A DNA stretch of 53,020 nt from a virus, in IMG/VR virus record IMGVR_UViG_3300025101_000033, positions 1 through 53,020 of that record; one strand, written 5' to 3'. How positions within the stretch are numbered: position 1 is the stretch's first letter; the number at the start of each line of letters is the position of its first letter. Shown here piece after piece: positions 36,786 through 46,910 of the stretch. The notes under the pieces were generated by a model. The model saw nothing but the letters and a program-made list of their open reading frames with translations. It did not search any database and was not told the DNA's origin. A program made the translations under genes and the position numbers.

Positions 36786-39700
36786 TTAATCATTCTCCGT
36801 TTTTTCTTTGATACCAGTAATGTTCCTTAGTTCAGCAAGACATTCTTGATCAGAAATTGATTTAGGTTTATCTTCTACGTTTTGTATTTCTTTACCGTTT
36901 CTCATTAAGACGCTTTCATTTGCGCCGATAAATTTTGAATTAATTGCAATTTCATAATCCTGATTTGTTTCACCTAATCTATAACTTACGCTTTTTACTA
37001 TAAAGTATCCTCCAAAACCAGTGATGTTGGAAATAGTACGTAGTTTGTGAGGATTTGCTGGGCCAAAAACATCATAGCTTGCCGCGGTAAAAGAATTTGT
37101 TTCTTCGTTAAAGGTTAGCGGCACTGCTTTGATCGGAGGAGAGTCGCTCCATTCAGGCCCCCAATCTAAAAGTATAAATTCAAAAATAACACCGGGATAA
37201 AAAACCTTATTACCCATTCGTGAATTGAAAGAAAATGAAAGGTCATACACGTTTGATAATAGAGATAAGTCTCCAAAGTTGTTATTGAAGTATCTTGCCT
37301 CCCTCAGGAAAGGAGCATCGGTTTTTGCAAAAGTAACATTTGAGACAAAATTCCAGCGATTATTTTTCATACCGTAAAAAATTCTTGGAGTGTGTATTAA
37401 ATCATTGTATTTAGTTGTTTCAAATCTAGATTGTGATTGTTGATAAAAAACACAATAGTTTTTTGTATCCTTGATGGTGCTAATTGGCGCCCTTGTTAGG
37501 ATAGGTCGACTAGGATCATCAGTATTGTAATTTATAAAAGGTTGGTCTAGATCTAAATAACCATCTCTTACGTTGATCGGCTGTGTTTCGTCAGTTGTGA
37601 TAAAGGCCATCCTATACTGCGGTGGCTCAGTTTCATTATTTAGACAGAATTTCATTTTTATGTCGACCAACAGTTTTTGCATCATGTCTCTGAAAAAAGT
37701 AGTGACCGGATAAAAGGAAATCTTTTTTGCGACAACTCTTTCTTCAAACCACTTGAGGAATACTGCAACGTCGACAGCATAGTCTAGAGGATTTGACACT
37801 TCGTTCTCGAAGAAGGTGCCATCGCTGTCTTCAGCTATAGAACCAAAAATAAATTCAAGTTGCAACTTTTTCTTTGTTTCTTCATCGTCGTAAAGAACCT
37901 CCAATGCAACATTGAACAAGTCACCTAGAAAAAAACAACTACCAGGTAAGACTGAAGCACCAGACTCGACAGTGATAGTTGTGGCGCTATCGGCTCCAAC
38001 AAGTTCCGCCGCTGGAGCCCACCAAGTCCTCTCTTCCTCAAGATATTCGCCTCTACTCCTACCATAGTTTTCAACATAAAGCTTGTCGTTTATGTCAACG
38101 CTACCTGATGAGCCCACTACTGTTTGAAAATAAGGCGTCTCACCTGCATCTACTTTTAAAAATGATACCAGTGGTTCCTGCTCTGTTTCCACACCATTGA
38201 AGATTTTGCTAGCCGCGGCGGTATCTAGCTTGTAGTCATAAATCAAACCCTTCTCCCAAAGCTCGGTAATAAATCTTGTAGATTTGACTTTTGCAGTATT
38301 TTCTCTATACCATTGAGCTTCTATTTGTTTTGATTCGCGAATAGCCTCAACGCTACATTTCCCTGAATTTCTTATTTCATCTAGGGCGGAATCAATTTGT
38401 CTTCTTTTGTCTCTCTTGTTTTTATTTGCTAAAACATCAGTAAAAGGCATAGTTAAGACTTGCTCAAAATACCCTCTGTATGTTATTTTGAAAGTACAAT
38501 CGCCTGTATCGGAACTTCTATTGATTTCGTGATCGATTGTTGACAGATCAATGATCATAGCAGACCTATCTTCTCTGTCTTCATAGACGACAAGTCTAAC
38601 CCGAGAATAGTCAGGGTCATAACTTGAAATTCCCATTTTTCCTATGTTATCTGAATTAGAAATTTTATCTGTAACAGGCAAGGTAACTAAGTCATAAAGC
38701 TTTATGTGGTCGCCTATTTCTGCGATTTTATTTGAAATAGGCAGTTCTAATGATGCCAGAGAGCTTATGGAAAATTCCATTTCAACAACAACATCTTTTC
38801 TTGCTGTTGATGGATTTGTGCCATCATAATTAATGTTAATTGATTTTAAATAATAATATCCTTTGCGTATGTTTAGGTTTGCAGAGGTCAAACCATGGTT
38901 CTCTTGGAAAACATCATAATCTTCATCTTCTTCAAGATCTGCTTTCCAATAATGTTCAGCCATTTTGTCTTTTGTTAAGAAAAGCTCAGTTTGTTTTAAG
39001 TCTCCGTTCGCATCAGTGTAAATCCAGAACAATTTTTTATTCATAACTTTTCTTTTTTCTTTGAAATCTGCGAACCATTGTCCTTGTTTTGGTGGATTGG
39101 CTAGAAGTTTATTGAACAAGAATCTAGATTCTCTCGCTCTATAGATTCTATTTTTAAACCAGGTGTTAACAAAAGGAACCGTACCTTTTGATTCATCCAA
39201 ACTGGTACTCGTTTGAGAGTTTATCCATTCCGGAGCAAATCCACCACCATCAATTGCAAATTTGTTATTTTTCAACAAGAAGCATTGTCTAATATTTAAA
39301 ATGTCGTTTTCATCTTTTATGCCTGGAACAGTGTCGATGCCATCGATTGATTTTGTTAGTTTTTCTAGGTTTTCAAACAATTGCTTGTTTTCTTCTGACC
39401 TCTCTTGGATTAAAGCCTCAGCCAAAGCATCAGTTGTTCGGTTTGTATCGTAGTCGAAAAATCTCCCAGTAAGAGCATCTCCAGCAAAATCTGCGTCTGC
39501 CAGTTTTTGCGCAAATCCAAAAGCCTCGGTTGGAGTCTGCTGGAAAGTGTACCCGCCACCTGCATTTCCGACGTTACCAAGAGTATCATCAGTACCACTT
39601 ACTAAGTCTCGAAATAAATTGTTTGGATAAATGCTCAGTCCAGCATGTCCATCAAAGATCCAATTAGTAAAAAATTCATTACCAGTAAGAAATCTTTTAG

Positions 39701-40307
39701 CTGTACCAGCCCTAATTGGGTATTTTTCAATCCCGAATTCGTCAATGAGAGTTTTGCATGCCTGATGTATTTCTTTAGTTGAAGCCTCAGATCTGAGCCA
39801 TGCCCCAACATACTCTTGTACTCTTTTTCGCGATTCGGGATCTCCAGACTTTGCAGCTGTGTGGTTTCGATCACCGTATTTGTCGTTCCAAGATATAAGT
39901 TTGGGTTTAAGAAAATTATCTATCAAGTCAGTATAAGAACGCTCATCGGTTTCTTGTGAAATCATGATGACAAGATCCAACGCCTCTCTCTTTCTAGATA
40001 GGGGCTTTTTGTGCTCGTCAGATCTCGTTAATTTGGGCTGATTTACATCTGTATTGTAATAAGGAGTGCCATCTGGTGAAATTCCTTCGTCAAACTTGAA
40101 CCCGAACCTTCTTCTAACTAATCCCCTAATGTATCCATTGTTTTCTGGTGGCGATGTAACTTCCCCAGTGTCCGCATCTGCACCTGTATGATGTCTGTAA
40201 TGGTTTTTCCATTCATTTTCGTTCGTGCCATTTCCGGCAAATGCAGTTTGGAAGAATATTTTGACCTCATTATCTTGGTATGAATAAAACTCTCTTGGTG
40301 TAGTCAT
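36786..40307 (-). CDS. very large baseplate or hub structural protein
   Basis: 1173 aa, acidic, beta-rich, no membrane segment. The C-terminal part (GGYFIVKSVSYRLGETNQDY, EIAINSKFIG) resembles closing segments of phage baseplate hub proteins; the N-terminus (MTTPREFYSYQDNEVKIFFQ) contains ADADTGEVTSPP. It is flanked by a LysM protein and another tail gene. The length suggests fusion of several baseplate functions (for example gp27-like plus others). No lytic glycosidase motif seen. Confidence 0.75.
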   Translation of the reverse strand: MTTPREFYSYQDNEVKIFFQTAFAGNGTNENEWKNHYRHHTGADADTGEVTSPPENNGYIRGLVRRRFGFKFDEGISPDGTPYYNTDVNQPKLTRSDEHKKPLSRKREALDLVIMISQETDERSYTDLIDNFLKPKLISWNDKYGDRNHTAAKSGDPESRKRVQEYVGAWLRSEASTKEIHQACKTLIDEFGIEKYPIRAGTAKRFLTGNEFFTNWIFDGHAGLSIYPNNLFRDLVSGTDDTLGNVGNAGGGYTFQQTPTEAFGFAQKLADADFAGDALTGRFFDYDTNRTTDALAEALIQERSEENKQLFENLEKLTKSIDGIDTVPGIKDENDILNIRQCFLLKNNKFAIDGGGFAPEWINSQTSTSLDESKGTVPFVNTWFKNRIYRARESRFLFNKLLANPPKQGQWFADFKEKRKVMNKKLFWIYTDANGDLKQTELFLTKDKMAEHYWKADLEEDEDYDVFQENHGLTSANLNIRKGYYYLKSININYDGTNPSTARKDVVVEMEFSISSLASLELPISNKIAEIGDHIKLYDLVTLPVTDKISNSDNIGKMGISSYDPDYSRVRLVVYEDREDRSAMIIDLSTIDHEINRSSDTGDCTFKITYRGYFEQVLTMPFTDVLANKNKRDKRRQIDSALDEIRNSGKCSVEAIRESKQIEAQWYRENTAKVKSTRFITELWEKGLIYDYKLDTAAASKIFNGVETEQEPLVSFLKVDAGETPYFQTVVGSSGSVDINDKLYVENYGRSRGEYLEEERTWWAPAAELVGADSATTITVESGASVLPGSCFFLGDLFNVALEVLYDDEETKKKLQLEFIFGSIAEDSDGTFFENEVSNPLDYAVDVAVFLKWFEERVVAKKISFYPVTTFFRDMMQKLLVDIKMKFCLNNETEPPQYRMAFITTDETQPINVRDGYLDLDQPFINYNTDDPSRPILTRAPISTIKDTKNYCVFYQQSQSRFETTKYNDLIHTPRIFYGMKNNRWNFVSNVTFAKTDAPFLREARYFNNNFGDLSLLSNVYDLSFSFNSRMGNKVFYPGVIFEFILLDWGPEWSDSPPIKAVPLTFNEETNSFTAASYDVFGPANPHKLRTISNITGFGGYFIVKSVSYRLGETNQDYEIAINSKFIGANESVLMRNGKEIQNVEDKPKSISDQECLAELRNITGIKEKTEND

Positions 40308-40633
40308 TATCTCATCGCCTCCACAACCTTATAGATGTCTTTTGGAATAAAGATAACGTCACCGATGGAACAATGATTGTCCGTAGGTTTTTTGTTAACA
40401 ATAGCGAGTGCCCACCAAAGCTTTGGATCGTTGTAAAATCTCTGAGCTAGTTTCCAAAAAGAGTCTCCTTGAGACCAATGGTGCTCTTTTTTAATTTTGA
40501 GCTCAAGTCCGCTTAAAGGATAAAAATCTTTTGATCGAATGATTTTGAGAAACTTAACACCTCTCTTTTCAAACATTTCAAAATACAAATCATCGTTAAG
40601 AATTGCCATCAGGTCATTGTGATATTTTGCCAT
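40307..40633 (-). CDS. LysM-domain baseplate protein (gp53-like)
   Basis: 108 aa. The C-terminal half (HHWSQGDSFWKLAQRFYNDP, then LWWALAIVNKKPTD and GDVIFIPK) is a LysM-type module as in phage tail protein X and T4 gp53. AGGAG precedes ATG 40633; the stop shares one base with the next start (TAATG). Confidence 0.82.
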   Translation of the reverse strand: MAKYHNDLMAILNDDLYFEMFEKRGVKFLKIIRSKDFYPLSGLELKIKKEHHWSQGDSFWKLAQRFYNDPKLWWALAIVNKKPTDNHCSIGDVIFIPKDIYKVVEAMR

Positions 40634-40634
40634 G

Positions 40635-42206
40635 TTATTCTCCTATTTTAAATGTTTTTCTGTTGAATGGAAAAAGTTCACTTTCGTGTGACGCTGACCT
40701 ATCGACTTCAACTTTAAAAGGTTTTATTGAAGATTCGTACTTGTGAGAATAATCTGAAACCAGACCGATAGTGACTTTAAAAGCTTTTGGGAATAAGTAT
40801 CCATCAGTCGAATCATCAAAAAAACCCATGTCATGCATCATCTCGATACCTAAATCTTCCATAAATAGATAAATACCTGGAGGCTCGTGTTTGACAGCGG
40901 CGACATCCCTATCATCCTCAACGATTAGAGCAGGAGGTCCCCCTTCTTCTTCATCACCGCCTGCCAGAGCCTCTTCGATTGTGTTAAAACCAGTCAACCT
41001 GAGCGTTTCCTCTACTGACATGGTCGTTTCTGGTGGTGCAGTATTAAGAGCCCCTGGTGCTAAAATGTCTGAAAAAGACTGAGAATCATTAGGACCTTCA
41101 ATGAATCCAGGAATGTAAACTTTAAAGGGATCTCGAGAAATAGCCTCATCGGTTTCTTGAGGTCGATAAAACATACGCATCAACTTAGCAACCTCACTGC
41201 AAAAAATCTTTGATTGCTCAATGTTGGCACATGGAACAGAAAAAACGACTTTGTAAGAAAGTTTTTGAGGCGTACTAAACTTTCCGGTATCAATACCTTT
41301 GCCAATGTATTTTGACTTTGACTCGACAACATTGTTTTCAACTTCAAAGTCGCGAGAAAAATCTTCTATAAATGCAGGAAACAATGCCGTTACATTGTCA
41401 CGAAACAGATATATGTAATAATTTCTTGAGTTATAGTTAATTTCTGATTTTATGGCATTTGCCACATCAGAATACCTGTAGTTCGTGATAACATCAAATG
41501 GAAAATTTCCAAAATCTCCAGCTTGAAGGTCGCCACCTCTTGTAAATCCTTTTAGTGGCAAAGCATCTTCGCTTCTGTTGTTGTTTTCAAATGAAAGTGT
41601 AAGTGTTAAATCCAGTAGTTTTGGATACAAATATTGCTTATCAGGTGAGTCGAATTCAAAAAATCCCATTTTTACATCTGGTTTATAGGAAATTGATTTT
41701 ATCGTGCATGGAAAGCCATGAAAAAAGAGTTCATCGGCCAACTGATCTATCGCTAAGTCGGAACCAATCGGTCCCTGTCCAAAGATTAAATTAACGAAGG
41801 AAACAAAAAATAAGGGCCCAACATGATGTTCTTCGTTGTTATTAATAAATTCACCAATTGCCGAATAGGGTTCTAGCAACATTTTTTGCAGATGTTCAAT
41901 TTTTCCAACATTGTTTCTCGCTTCTTTCGGAGAAGATGCGGGAAGCTTTAAATCAAGGTCAATTGTAAAATCTCCTGTATACTCTTTTATAACTTTTTCC
42001 CACTTGTCTTTATCTGACATGTACTCAAGTTCTTTTGTAAGATTGTACTTTATGTTTTCGACAAAAGGCTTTAAGGCGATTACATGGCTAGTGTTTTCAA
42101 GGCCAATGTAGATAGTGTTTCTTGTTTTTTCTGACCCGTCTAAGCCTGACACGTCAGAACTATTGATCGAACTAAGATCAAACGGGCTTAATTTTGGAAT
42201 TGTCAT
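40635..42206 (-). CDS. baseplate or tail-tube-associated protein
   Basis: 523 aa, no sure family. IYIGLENTSHVIALKPFVEN and ELFFHGFPCTIKSISYKPDV suggest a tube-like beta barrel; the position after the tape measure fits gp48/gp54-type proteins that cap the tape measure and start tube polymerisation. The C-terminal third repeats a second domain (IYLFMEDLGIEMMHDMGFFD, KVTIGLVSDYSHKYESSIKP). The start overlaps the tape-measure stop by 4 nt (ATGA). Confidence 0.72.
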   Translation of the reverse strand: MTIPKLSPFDLSSINSSDVSGLDGSEKTRNTIYIGLENTSHVIALKPFVENIKYNLTKELEYMSDKDKWEKVIKEYTGDFTIDLDLKLPASSPKEARNNVGKIEHLQKMLLEPYSAIGEFINNNEEHHVGPLFFVSFVNLIFGQGPIGSDLAIDQLADELFFHGFPCTIKSISYKPDVKMGFFEFDSPDKQYLYPKLLDLTLTLSFENNNRSEDALPLKGFTRGGDLQAGDFGNFPFDVITNYRYSDVANAIKSEINYNSRNYYIYLFRDNVTALFPAFIEDFSRDFEVENNVVESKSKYIGKGIDTGKFSTPQKLSYKVVFSVPCANIEQSKIFCSEVAKLMRMFYRPQETDEAISRDPFKVYIPGFIEGPNDSQSFSDILAPGALNTAPPETTMSVEETLRLTGFNTIEEALAGGDEEEGGPPALIVEDDRDVAAVKHEPPGIYLFMEDLGIEMMHDMGFFDDSTDGYLFPKAFKVTIGLVSDYSHKYESSIKPFKVEVDRSASHESELFPFNRKTFKIGE

Positions 42207-44629
42207 CCTGAAGCTCCAACAATCTTATAGGTTGAATCTATTTTTGAACCATCTACAAAAACATTAACATTAACGTTCGGAGCTTGGATCTGAGGGATCT
42301 TAACATCGACCGCGACTGTGCCTGCTAGTATGCCTGCAAGACCGTCTCCATTGGCAATTACGGCGCTCCTAGCGCCACCCACTTCTGTGACTGCGATGAA
42401 AGAGTTCGTCACAATACCATCAAGATCTGCTAGCAGAGATCTCACACCAGATAGGTTCTCGAACATGCTAGCAAATCCATCTCCCATCTTTTGTGCGCCC
42501 ATTCCAGCGAGTGCCATTGAGCCTGCTAGACCTAACATGAATAATGTAAAAATAGCCATCCCTGCCTGAATTACAGGATTTGAAAACAATGCACCAATAA
42601 CAGCCAAAGATACACCTAAGGCTATAAATCCGAGACTAAGAGATAGCAAGCTTTCACCAGCTCCCGACATTGAGTCAAAGAAGTATGCAAATGCGCCAAA
42701 CATTAACCCAAGAACAACGGCCGCTATCATAGCTTTTGTTGAAACAAATTGAAATGCTAGTCCAAGAGCCAAAACACCAATTGCCATGAATGCAAAGGCG
42801 TTTATGAACAGAGGATTGATTTTTGTTGCAAACAGTCCAACAATCAAACTACCTACGGTCCACCAGAAGTGTGCTTTTTTGCCTAATGCTGCGAAAGCAA
42901 CTGCAGCCGCACCCACAGCCAATGCTAAAACTTTAAAGCCGCCGTGAAGATCTTCATCTAACATAATTAAAGCAACCAAGCCGGCGACAAGAGCCATTTG
43001 GCCCATTGAAGCATTTAAGAACTGAAATTCAATCGAAAGAAGTGCCACGGCACCTTTTAGTAATTGAAACGCTGCGACCATTTGTTTTATGACAATAAAA
43101 CCAGAAAGCAATAACAAGGTAAAAGCTAGAGTTGGCAGTAGTTTGTTATCAAAGTGTTCATCAACTGCAAAAATTGCATCAAAGAAGTCCATAAAGGCAC
43201 TTACAACGGGTGAAAGCATCAAGGCTGCTTTCTTCATTGAAAGCTGGAATCTTTCCATAACCGGTATCAAGTCTTGTGTGATCTCGGCAATTTGCTCTTG
43301 AGTTTTTGCTGAAGCTTCTGCTCTAGCTCTGAACTCGTCTTGTTCTGCGGCTGACATGTTTATAAATCTTGCTGCTTCTCCAACATCTTTAAAGCCCATT
43401 GCACTAGAAATGAATTGTTGAGTATACATGTCAAGGCTATTGAAATCACCAACGGTCATTTGTATTTGATCTCGAAGATAATCGATTCTTTCGTCTTGTT
43501 TCATTCCCATTATGTCAATTGTGGACATTTGAGTTCCAAGAACGGCATTTAATTTTGCGACGTTGCCGGCGGCATCCTCAAAAGTGTTGAACCTTTGAGC
43601 CATTTCAACCAAAGCAGAAACAGACATCCCAGTGGCTTTTGCTTGAGCAGCAATGTTTTTAAATGTTTGCACCATTTTTGGTCCTTGCATTGCAAGTGTA
43701 CCAGAGACAGATTCGAAGTCCGACATCATTTTTTGACTTGTGACTCCCATTCCATCCGCGAATGTTGCGAGTTCCATGGTCATTCCTGCTGCGGCGGTTC
43801 GAGACATTGACATTGATCTTTCAAAGAAGTCAACAGATTGAGCAGCCGTATCTGCGTTTACGCCAAGTTTTGACAACAATGCAATTTGAGTAGCCATTGT
43901 TTCATTTGATTTTTTTGCAAGAGGATCAAAAGATGACATTTGTTGAGCCATAGCTGAAAATCCAGCACTGACTTCTTGCATTCCCACTCCGGAATCGATT
44001 GTCGCCTTTTGCACTTCCAACATTGAGTCACGAAAATCATTTGAGAATCCGGTTGAGGATTGAAACTTTTTGCCTGTTGTATCAATTTCAAGAGCAAGTT
44101 CTTTAAAAATGCCGGCATTTACACCAAGCGCCTTTCCAATTCTTTCGTGAGTTTTGGCAATGTATTCGGACAATTCTTGGAAGCGCTTCATGCCCTCTTC
44201 TTGATCTTCCATGATTTGAAGCAATTCATTCATTGCTTTTTTTCGATCTTTATCACTTTGAGCCTGATCAGCAGCATCTGCTGCTAGCCTTTGCATCTGC
44301 TCTATTCTTTCGTCATTTGTGTGTTTTACGCGCTTTAGTTTTTCCAAATAGGTATTTATTTCTTCTATACCTTTCTCGCTAAGACCACCTTCTCTTTCGC
44401 GTTGCTGGAGCAATTTTTTTCTAGCATCAGCGATTTCATCGATTATGTCTCTTTGACCTTGTAGGAGTTCGAGTTGTCTTACCAGGGCTTTTTCTTCATT
44501 CTCTAGTCTCTTTTCCTTGTCGGCTGCAGATTCATCATCTGGGATTGTCGACAATTTAAATTTATCACCCTTTGTAATAGCTAGAGTTAGTTGCTTGATT
44601 GCTTTTAGTAATTCTTGATTTTCTGCCAT
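42203..44629 (-). CDS. tail tape measure protein
   Basis: 808 aa. An N-terminal coiled-coil region (1-160) precedes Gln/Met/Ala-rich helices (about 180-460); residues about 490-720 contain seven or eight hydrophobic segments (for example FTLLLLSGFIVIKQMVAAF, VLALAVGAAAVAFAALG, AMIAAVVLGLMFGAFAYFF), typical of tape measures that reach the host membrane. It sets tail length together with the tube proteins. ACTATTTA lies 19 nt upstream of ATG 44629, just after a terminator. Confidence 0.9.
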   Translation of the reverse strand: MAENQELLKAIKQLTLAITKGDKFKLSTIPDDESAADKEKRLENEEKALVRQLELLQGQRDIIDEIADARKKLLQQREREGGLSEKGIEEINTYLEKLKRVKHTNDERIEQMQRLAADAADQAQSDKDRKKAMNELLQIMEDQEEGMKRFQELSEYIAKTHERIGKALGVNAGIFKELALEIDTTGKKFQSSTGFSNDFRDSMLEVQKATIDSGVGMQEVSAGFSAMAQQMSSFDPLAKKSNETMATQIALLSKLGVNADTAAQSVDFFERSMSMSRTAAAGMTMELATFADGMGVTSQKMMSDFESVSGTLAMQGPKMVQTFKNIAAQAKATGMSVSALVEMAQRFNTFEDAAGNVAKLNAVLGTQMSTIDIMGMKQDERIDYLRDQIQMTVGDFNSLDMYTQQFISSAMGFKDVGEAARFINMSAAEQDEFRARAEASAKTQEQIAEITQDLIPVMERFQLSMKKAALMLSPVVSAFMDFFDAIFAVDEHFDNKLLPTLAFTLLLLSGFIVIKQMVAAFQLLKGAVALLSIEFQFLNASMGQMALVAGLVALIMLDEDLHGGFKVLALAVGAAAVAFAALGKKAHFWWTVGSLIVGLFATKINPLFINAFAFMAIGVLALGLAFQFVSTKAMIAAVVLGLMFGAFAYFFDSMSGAGESLLSLSLGFIALGVSLAVIGALFSNPVIQAGMAIFTLFMLGLAGSMALAGMGAQKMGDGFASMFENLSGVRSLLADLDGIVTNSFIAVTEVGGARSAVIANGDGLAGILAGTVAVDVKIPQIQAPNVNVNVFVDGSKIDSTYKIVGASG

Positions 44630-44647
44630 AGTTGATCCTCTTCCAAC

Positions 44648-44655
44648 TAAATAGT
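44648..44655 (-). promoter_or_regulatory. putative phage late promoter element ACTATTTA
   Basis: Minus-strand CAACTATTTAG, 19 nt before ATG 44629 and 8 nt after the terminator T tract, an ideal place for a new transcript. Confidence 0.55.
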
Positions 44656-44662
44656 TGAAAAG

Positions 44663-44686
44663 AAAAAAGGTTGGGAGAACCCAACC
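44663..44686 (-). terminator. Rho-independent terminator before the tape-measure gene
   Basis: Minus strand: GGTTGGG, 4-nt loop, CCCAACC, six T. The stem follows immediately after the stop codon of the gp51-like gene. Confidence 0.88.
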
Positions 44687-44851
44687 TTATTTGCCCCTCG
44701 CTTTCTTTGCAGCATCGGCTTCCTTCTTGTATTCATCCATGGTTCTTTTTAACCACCAGCCTCTCAATCCGATTGGTAGACTATACAATTCCGAAATCGA
44801 CCAGCCACCATAATGTTTAAGGATAAAGAAAGCTTCGTAGACGCTTTCCAT
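44687..44851 (-). CDS. small baseplate hub assembly protein (gp51-like)
   Basis: 54 aa from ATG 44851, four bases after the upstream stop; a longer TTG-started frame would overlap the upstream gene by 77 nt. ESVYEAFFILKHYGGWSISE then LPIGLRGWWLKRTMDEYKKE matches the short LQYYxxxSxxEAYxLPxxxRxWF pattern of gp51-type baseplate assembly proteins in T4-like phages, from memory. No clear Shine-Dalgarno, so translation is probably coupled. Confidence 0.7.
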   Translation of the reverse strand: MESVYEAFFILKHYGGWSISELYSLPIGLRGWWLKRTMDEYKKEADAAKKARGK

Positions 44852-44855
44852 GTAC

Positions 44856-45683
44856 TCATCGTTCAGGCCAAAAAAAGTCAGTCCCGAGTGGAACTCTAAT
44901 AACCTCCTCGTTGCCGCAGTGCTTGCAAACAAAATTGGATTCTAGTTTGATATCTGGAGAGATGAGCTTAAATGCGTCGCGAAGAACTCTCGAATCACCA
45001 GCTGTGAGTTGATCAACGACTTGATCAATTAAAGTTTGTTGATCATAGCCATTGAAAGAAACAACAAAAGACTTCATTTGGTTTGTCAAAATGTTTTCGG
45101 TTGGATCTTTTTTGCCTTTGATCATTGCTAGTTCATCTTTACCTAGAAGAGGGCGAATAATTGTTACGATTTTACTCAAAGGCAATGTTGTCTTGAATGT
45201 TCCATCTCCGAGATCTTGAATGTCTAATCCTTCAATCTCATCTCCATGATAAAATTCATTGTTGCCTAGATTAAACTTGTATGCGCTCTTTTCACCGCAT
45301 GCTGGACATGCAACTTTGGTCTTGTATTCTTCTCCGTAAGCAGATGCTCTAGCGTAGATAATAATTGCGTTTCTATCTCCAACATAAAGTGATCTTGCAT
45401 CAATTGCATTGTCTTTAATTACGTTTTGAATCAAACGATCAATCGCGACACCTTGTTTTAGATAAGAACGATTCGTAAGAATGTCTTCGTCTTTTGCTGT
45501 CATGTATTTAATTTCAATGACATCTTTACCATGAAGCGGATGTCCTTGTGGATATCTACCTTTGGATGGAAGGTCGACAAATTGTGTCGGAGTTACAAAG
45601 TCCAATGGGTTTGCCATTGGCACTTCTTCTGTAGGTTGGGGCTTGTGTCCCTTTAATAAACGTTCTTCGTTGTTTCTTCTCAT
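44856..45683 (-). CDS. baseplate hub protein, gp26-like, with zinc ribbon
   Basis: 275 aa. After a short basic start, NPLDFVTPTQFVDLPSKGRY, DVIEIKYMTAKDEDIL and LKQGVAIDRLIQNVIKD are characteristic of the T4 baseplate family. Two CxxC pairs (ACPACGEKSAY and FVCKHCGNEEVI) probably bind one zinc; it ends GTDFFWPER. It acts in baseplate hub assembly. GAGG precedes ATG 45683. Confidence 0.82.
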   Translation of the reverse strand: MRRNNEERLLKGHKPQPTEEVPMANPLDFVTPTQFVDLPSKGRYPQGHPLHGKDVIEIKYMTAKDEDILTNRSYLKQGVAIDRLIQNVIKDNAIDARSLYVGDRNAIIIYARASAYGEEYKTKVACPACGEKSAYKFNLGNNEFYHGDEIEGLDIQDLGDGTFKTTLPLSKIVTIIRPLLGKDELAMIKGKKDPTENILTNQMKSFVVSFNGYDQQTLIDQVVDQLTAGDSRVLRDAFKLISPDIKLESNFVCKHCGNEEVIRVPLGTDFFWPER

Positions 45684-45700
45684 TGTTACCTCATTATAAT

Positions 45701-46294
45701 TTATCTAAGAATCGCATAGTCATAATCTATTGTTAAAGTGACTTCTACGGGTTCTATAGCGCCATACTCAACGCTTCCCCAATCAATTTTTGTTATGATT
45801 GGATTGTAAAGTTCCCACGTATCAAGGTCATTGCCTTTGTGGTCAATTTTTACCAGTTCAACTTTGCCATCGGCACCATCAGCACCACCAAAAACTCTTC
45901 CTCTAAAAAAATCTTTAACAGGAGTGGTCAAGTCTGCGAATCCACTATTTGTACCAACTGCTTCATCTTCTTTTGGTGGTCTATAGCCACTTTTCTTTAA
46001 CAACTCCCATGCAGCTCTCGTCGCATCAACCATGCTATCTTGAAACCCAGACTTATCATCGGGAACAAAAGTGTCGACAACCGTTACGCTTATTGCGTCC
46101 CACTTAACGACACCTGGATATTTGTAATAATGATTTATAAGTTTGAATTCTTGAGTTTCAACGTTAGCTTTAGGTAAATCGGCTGTCTTAACAGTTATAA
46201 TTGTTTTGCTATTAAATTTTAATTTAAAATTAAACTTTTGTTTAAGCTCTAACGATTTACCAGCGCCACCTAAGTCAGTACCCCACCAAGACAC
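45701..46294 (-). CDS. tail tube protein paralogue 2 (gp19-like)
   Basis: 197 aa, GTG start at 46294 with GAGG upstream. It shares the opening SWWGTDLGGAGKS and the tube core (INHYYKYPGVVKWDAISVTV; ITKIDWGSVEYGAIEPVEVT) with its neighbour, pointing to duplication. It may form a distinct tube ring, such as the tail terminator or baseplate-proximal tube. Confidence 0.85.
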   Translation of the reverse strand: MSWWGTDLGGAGKSLELKQKFNFKLKFNSKTIITVKTADLPKANVETQEFKLINHYYKYPGVVKWDAISVTVVDTFVPDDKSGFQDSMVDATRAAWELLKKSGYRPPKEDEAVGTNSGFADLTTPVKDFFRGRVFGGADGADGKVELVKIDHKGNDLDTWELYNPIITKIDWGSVEYGAIEPVEVTLTIDYDYAILR

Positions 46295-46303
46295 TAGTCA
46301 CCT

Positions 46304-46876
46304 CTATGAAGCTGGATTTGAAGAATCATAAAGAACCGGAGTTGCTTCGCCGTCAATCAAACATGTCGCCCAATCGTATCTGAAAGCAATTTGAACTTCA
46401 ACGAGTCCATCATCACCATACTCTAAAGAGCCAAAATCAGCTTTTGTTAGGATCGGATTCTTAAGAGTCCATTCTTCGATTGTAGTTCCATCGGCGTCAA
46501 TCTGCTTAATCTTAACAAAACCGATTGAATCAACCATTGAATTTTTTGAGAATGATGTCAATTGAGAATTTGGCGACCCGGGTACCTTGTATCCTGCATC
46601 TTCGACAATCTTGGTCAAAGCTCTAACTTGATCTTCATTACCGTCAGGGTCAACAAGAGTCATAGATACTTCTTGCCATTCAACTTTACCTGGAAAGTAA
46701 AATTTATGGTGTAAGAATTGATGTTCTGCTGTTGTGATGTCGTATTTTGGCTTATCGCATGATTTAGCCCACCATACAAAACCCAACTCTCCAATTTCGA
46801 CTTTAAATCTAAATTTTCTTTTAGGATCTCCGAAGTTTGCTCCTTCTGCGCCTAAGTCTGTTCCCCAAAATGCCAT
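46304..46876 (-). CDS. 19: tail tube protein (gp19-like)
   Basis: 190 aa. AFWGTDLGAEGANF, then HQFLHHKFYFPGKVEWQEVS, MTLVDP, and LTKADFGSLEYGDDGLVEVQ: the T4 gp19-type tube fold. It is adjacent to the sheath as in T4. AGGAG precedes ATG 46876. ACTAATTA, a variant of the putative late element, lies 24 nt upstream. Confidence 0.9.
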   Translation of the reverse strand: MAFWGTDLGAEGANFGDPKRKFRFKVEIGELGFVWWAKSCDKPKYDITTAEHQFLHHKFYFPGKVEWQEVSMTLVDPDGNEDQVRALTKIVEDAGYKVPGSPNSQLTSFSKNSMVDSIGFVKIKQIDADGTTIEEWTLKNPILTKADFGSLEYGDDGLVEVQIAFRYDWATCLIDGEATPVLYDSSNPAS

Positions 46877-46899
46877 AATTATGTTCTCCTATTTAACTT

Positions 46900-46907
46900 T
46901 AATTAGT
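46900..46907 (-). promoter_or_regulatory. putative late promoter element, variant ACTAATTA
   Basis: Minus-strand GAGACTAATTAAAG, 24 nt before ATG 46876, between sheath and tube genes. Confidence 0.4.
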
Positions 46908-46910
46908 CTC